A stretch of DNA of 64,000 bases from Paenibacillus oralis. Lineage in GTDB: Bacteria > Bacillota > Bacilli > Paenibacillales > Paenibacillaceae. Positions within the stretch are counted from its first letter, which is position 1; every line of letters starts with the position of its first letter. Positions 61,416 through 64,000 of this stretch are shown piece after piece. The DNA is taken from assembly GCF_003863965.1 (NCBI RefSeq), contig NZ_RRCN01000001.1:6259071-6323070 (forward strand), given 5' to 3'. The position numbers were made by a program, and so were the translations under genes. The notes under the pieces were generated by a model. The model was not told where the DNA came from. It worked only from the letters and a program-made list of their open reading frames with translations, and ran no database searches.

Positions 61416-61949
61416 TCATCCGAACAGCAGCAAACAAACGGCGATCGCGGCCACAAACCCGACCACATCGGAAAACAAGCCAACTTTAAGGGCATACCTG
61501 CCGTTTTTGATGCCGACCGCGCCGAAATAAACCGTCAGCACGTACAGCGTCGTATCCGTACTTCCTTGAATCGTCGAGGCGATGCGCCCGATCATCGAAT
61601 CCGGGCCGTACGTTTTGATGAGGTCGGTCGTAAAAGCGAGCGACCCGGTTCCGGTCAGCGGCCGCAGGAAGCCAAGCGGGAGCACCTCGGGCGGCACGTT
61701 CAGCCGCGTGAGCAGCGGCCCCATCCAGCCGACCAACACGTCCAGCGCCCCCGAAGCGCGGAATACGCTGATCGCCACCATCATGCCCACCAGATGGGGG
61801 ATGATGCCGATCGCGGTCGAGAACCCGTCTTTGGCCCCGTCAACGAATGATTCATAAACGGGCACTTTTTTAAAATAAGCGTATAACGGGATAAAAGCGA
61901 TCATCACCGGCACCGCCCAGGCGGATACTACGTTAAGCCAATCCAGCAA
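61416..61949 (-). CDS. spmB: Spore maturation protein B
   Basis: 177-residue membrane protein needed with SpmA for spore core dehydration. Nucleoside-recognition (Gate) domain: FIPLYAYFKKVPVYESFVDGAKDGFSTAIGIIPHLVGMM early and GSTDTTLYVLTVYFGAVGIK near residue 130 in separate segments. TTG start at 61949 with GGAGAGGTG seven bases upstream. Ends 127 bases before rluB. Confidence 0.93.
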   Translation of the reverse strand: MLDWLNVVSAWAVPVMIAFIPLYAYFKKVPVYESFVDGAKDGFSTAIGIIPHLVGMMVAISVFRASGALDVLVGWMGPLLTRLNVPPEVLPLGFLRPLTGTGSLAFTTDLIKTYGPDSMIGRIASTIQGSTDTTLYVLTVYFGAVGIKNGRYALKVGLFSDVVGFVAAIAVCLLLFG

Positions 61950-61955
61950 GCGGCA

Positions 61956-62591
61956 TCACCTCTCCAGCGGTATCGTAGACGGCGTAGACGGGGGCGACTG
62001 CGGCGGTGTCCTGCGCAGGCTCCGCCTCCGGTACCAGCGGTCCGCAACTATGGCGGCCGCGGTGGCAATCGCGGTGGCGAGCAAGGTGGAGCCGACAATT
62101 TCGGCCGGATTCGCCGAATGGAAGTTGATCCGGATCGCGATCAGCGTCGTCGGAATCAGCGTGATGCTCGCGGTGTTCAGCGCGAGCAGCGTACACATCG
62201 CCGGCGACGCCGTTTCCTTGTCGGGATTGAGCTGCTGCAGCTCCTGCATCGCCCGGATTCCCATCGGGGTGGCGGCGTTGCCGAGGCCCAGCAGGTTGGC
62301 GCTCATGTTGGACAAAATATACCCCATGGCCGGATGGTTTTTCGGCACATCCGGAAACAGATAGGCGACCACCGGACCAAGCAGGCGCGAGATCGCCTTA
62401 ACGAGGCCGGAATCCTCCGCCAGCCGCATGATGCCGAGCCAAAATACCAGCACGCTGATTAATCCAAAGCAGACGGTTACCCCCGTTGCCGCCCCGTCGA
62501 AGGCGGCTTGCGTCACCATCCCGATGTCCCCTTTGGCCGCCGCAAACGCAAACCCGATCAAAATAAGCGCAAGCCATATTTTATTGACCAT
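61956..62591 (-). CDS. spmA: Spore maturation protein A
   Basis: 211-residue membrane protein, partner of SpmB. MVNKIWLALILIGFAFAAAK at the start, FWLGIMRLAEDSGLVKAIS, NMSANLLGLGNAATPMGIRA (near residues 100-119) and TLLALNTASITLIPTTLIAI are typical. ATG at 62591 is nine bases after GGAGGGGG. The C-terminal 20 residues are Pro/Ser-rich and extend past the usual end. Confidence 0.94.
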   Translation of the reverse strand: MVNKIWLALILIGFAFAAAKGDIGMVTQAAFDGAATGVTVCFGLISVLVFWLGIMRLAEDSGLVKAISRLLGPVVAYLFPDVPKNHPAMGYILSNMSANLLGLGNAATPMGIRAMQELQQLNPDKETASPAMCTLLALNTASITLIPTTLIAIRINFHSANPAEIVGSTLLATAIATAAAIVADRWYRRRSLRRTPPQSPPSTPSTIPLER

Positions 62592-62641
62592 ACGATTTCC
62601 CCCTCCTCTGCCCATTTACCTTTCATACAGGAGCAGCCTTT

Positions 62642-63808
62642 TTATTCGGCCAGCAGCAAGGTTTGGACTACCTTTTTGAACGTCCCTCCCCAGGCTTCCG
62701 GAAATTTTAAGGTATCGGCTGCTTGGTCCGTAGACGGCCTGCCCGTCGCTTGTTCATAAACAGGAACGGCGCCGATTTCTTTGCCGTCCAGCATCACGCT
62801 GATTTTTCCCCGGTAACCAAAGGATGCGGTGGCCAGCGAACTGAGCTTCAGCCTTCTTTCGATTCTCCCTTTTTCCCCTTCGGCCAGCGGGTAACTGAAG
62901 CCGGTTCCCGTAATCAATCCGCTTTTTACCGTTTGGCCCTCCTCGATGATTTTCGTCAGCGGAAAATGCGCAAACCCGTAATCGAGCAGCTTCTGGTGGT
63001 CGTTCCAATCATCTCCGTCGTTCAACGTAACAACCGCCAGCTGCTGACCGGCTCTTGTCGCCGAGCTGACAAGGCAGCGCCTGGCGATTTTCGTATACCC
63101 GGTTTTTACGCCATCCGCTCCTTCGTAGAAGCGGAGCATTTTGTTTTTGTTCAGCCATTTATAGTCCCAAGGATCGTTCGGATTCGGCGCCTTTTTGCTT
63201 GGCGTACGGACGATTTCCTTAAACTGCGGGTTTTTGAGCGCGTAGGCCGTCAGCTTGGCCAAATCGTTCGCCGAAGAATAGTGGCCTTTCGCATCCAAGC
63301 CGTGCGGATTTTGAAAATGCGAATGCGTCAGGCCCAGCAATTTCGCTTTTTCGTTCATCAGGTACACGAAGCCTTCCTCGGAACCGCCGACATGCTCGGC
63401 AATCGCCGTGGCGGCGTCATTGCCCGAGCGGAGCATCAAGCCGTACAGCATATTTTCCAGGCTCATCTCTTCGCCCAATCGCAAAAACAAAGACGACCCT
63501 TCTTTAGCATAGGCATTTCGCCCGACGGTAACGGTATCTTCCAGCTTCCCATGCTCAATCGCCACGATGGCGGTCATGATTTTGGTCAAACTTGCGATCG
63601 GCAGCTCCTTGTCCCCTTCATTGCTGTACAAAATCCGCCCCGAAGTCACGTCGATCAATGCCGCCGCCTGGGCGTGAATCTGCGGCTCGGTTTCGGCCGG
63701 GGCAGCCTGGACCGCCCCCGTTTGTAACAGAAGCGGCAAAATCAATATCCCCGCCACTTTTCCGTATAAGCTTCTCAGCACGCGGGATCGTGATAAATTC
63801 CTCATCAT
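62642..63808 (-). CDS. dacB: D-alanyl-D-alanine carboxypeptidase, sporulation type
   Basis: Penicillin-binding protein 5*-like enzyme that trims stem peptides of the spore cortex. 388 residues with an N-terminal signal peptide (ILILPLLLQTGAVQA), Ser-x-x-Lys in IASLTKIMTA (near residue 73), SGN in LMLRSGNDAATA and KTG in GADGVKTGYTK, and a C-terminal beta domain. dacB-spmA-spmB order is as in B. subtilis, where sigma E controls it. ATG at 63808 follows GGAGGAATCT. Confidence 0.94.
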   Translation of the reverse strand: MMRNLSRSRVLRSLYGKVAGILILPLLLQTGAVQAAPAETEPQIHAQAAALIDVTSGRILYSNEGDKELPIASLTKIMTAIVAIEHGKLEDTVTVGRNAYAKEGSSLFLRLGEEMSLENMLYGLMLRSGNDAATAIAEHVGGSEEGFVYLMNEKAKLLGLTHSHFQNPHGLDAKGHYSSANDLAKLTAYALKNPQFKEIVRTPSKKAPNPNDPWDYKWLNKNKMLRFYEGADGVKTGYTKIARRCLVSSATRAGQQLAVVTLNDGDDWNDHQKLLDYGFAHFPLTKIIEEGQTVKSGLITGTGFSYPLAEGEKGRIERRLKLSSLATASFGYRGKISVMLDGKEIGAVPVYEQATGRPSTDQAADTLKFPEAWGGTFKKVVQTLLLAE

Positions 63809-63887
63809 AGATTCCTCCGGTATTATGTAGCGAGTTCTTGGTTAACTATATGCGGCGGAAAGAGGGAGTATGTCCAAGCTTCCCGCC

Positions 63888-63920
63888 AAAAAAAGACCCC
63901 TCCCGGATGTCCCGGAAAGG
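63888..63920 (-). terminator. Terminator upstream of dacB
   Basis: On the minus strand CCTTTCCGG and CCGGGAGGGG pair with G-U pairs and a bulge, followed by TCTTTTTTT. It ends the transcript of the gene cut at the window edge. Confidence 0.7.
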
Positions 63921-63929
63921 ATCGGTCGA

Positions 63930-64000
63930 TCAGGCAAACGGATTAACGGCTGGGTTCACATTCGGCTCGTTCATACCGGTCTGTGCGGTCTGGGCTGCCT
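63930..64000 (-). CDS. C-terminal end of an unidentified protein (cut by window edge)
   Basis: The last 22 codons read AAQTAQTGMNEPNVNPAVNPFA (in two parts: AAQTAQTGMNE and PNVNPAVNPFA) and stop at 63930-63932, with a terminator just after. In B. subtilis scpB and ypuI lie upstream of dacB. An Asn/Pro-rich tail would suit a C-terminal extension of ScpB, but the fragment is too short to name. Confidence 0.55.
   Translation of the reverse strand, partial: AAQTAQTGMNEPNVNPAVNPFA

Overview
The window looks like chromosomal DNA of a moderately GC-rich endospore-forming member of the Bacillales, most likely Paenibacillaceae. Sporulation and germination genes are present (spoIVA, spoVIF, ypeB, spmA, spmB, dacB). 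Two long blocks follow Bacillus subtilis gene order. Menaquinone genes of the futalosine type replace part of the classical set, and the gaps carry several families of intergenic repeats. Most genes lie on the minus strand. No rRNA, tRNA, CRISPR array or prophage was seen.

Layout. 1-4.4 kb: a GH38 alpha-mannosidase (cut by the window edge) divergent from an AraC-type regulator. 4.3-5.1 kb: a repeat-rich gap with a candidate small RNA. 5.1-25.7 kb (minus strand, read right to left): hbs, mtrB (TRAP), a gene of unknown function, hepS, menG, ubiA-type prenyltransferase, ubiX, mqnA, hepT, ndk, cheR, aroC, aroB, aroH, trpE, trpD, trpC, a fused trpF-trpB, trpA, hisC, tyrA. This is the B. subtilis aromatic supra-operon with three menaquinone genes inserted and folE/mtrA missing. 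The trp leader has ten GAG/UAG triplets at 5-nt spacing, a UUCG-capped terminator and a possible long-range antiterminator, so TRAP and its target lie in the same window. 26-31.4 kb: an MFS sugar transporter and a three-component sugar-sensing set (binding protein, YesM-type kinase, YesN-type regulator). 32-33 kb: a broken IS1595-type transposase downstream of a promoter with two LexA-type boxes.

33.4-48.2 kb: a second B. subtilis-like block: spoIVA, a YphF-like lipoprotein, ferredoxin, nucleotidyltransferase-fold protein, DUF2768 protein, spoVIF, gpsA, plsY, der, ypfD, plsC, cmk, ypfB-like, ypfA, ypeB, prsW, ypbH. The cortex hydrolase gene sleB, expected between prsW and ypeB, is not there. 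48.4-52.2 kb: a polysaccharide deacetylase lipoprotein, a CPBP protease and proteins of unknown function. 52.4-54.6 kb: serA behind a T-box leader and three perfectly spaced 66-bp repeats. 54.7-63.8 kb: resE, resD, resC, resB, resA (redox control and cytochrome c maturation), rluB, spmB, spmA, dacB, then the tail of one more gene.

Together the genes cover chorismate synthesis and its use for Trp, Phe/Tyr, His-type transamination and menaquinone, respiratory-chain assembly, membrane lipid synthesis, ribosome assembly and spore formation. The least expected items are the TrpF-TrpB fusion, the TRAP leader with a 222-nt antiterminator loop, a nested-palindrome repeat of about 184 bp present three times, the SOS-type promoter over a dead transposase, the small RNA candidate and the serA leader.
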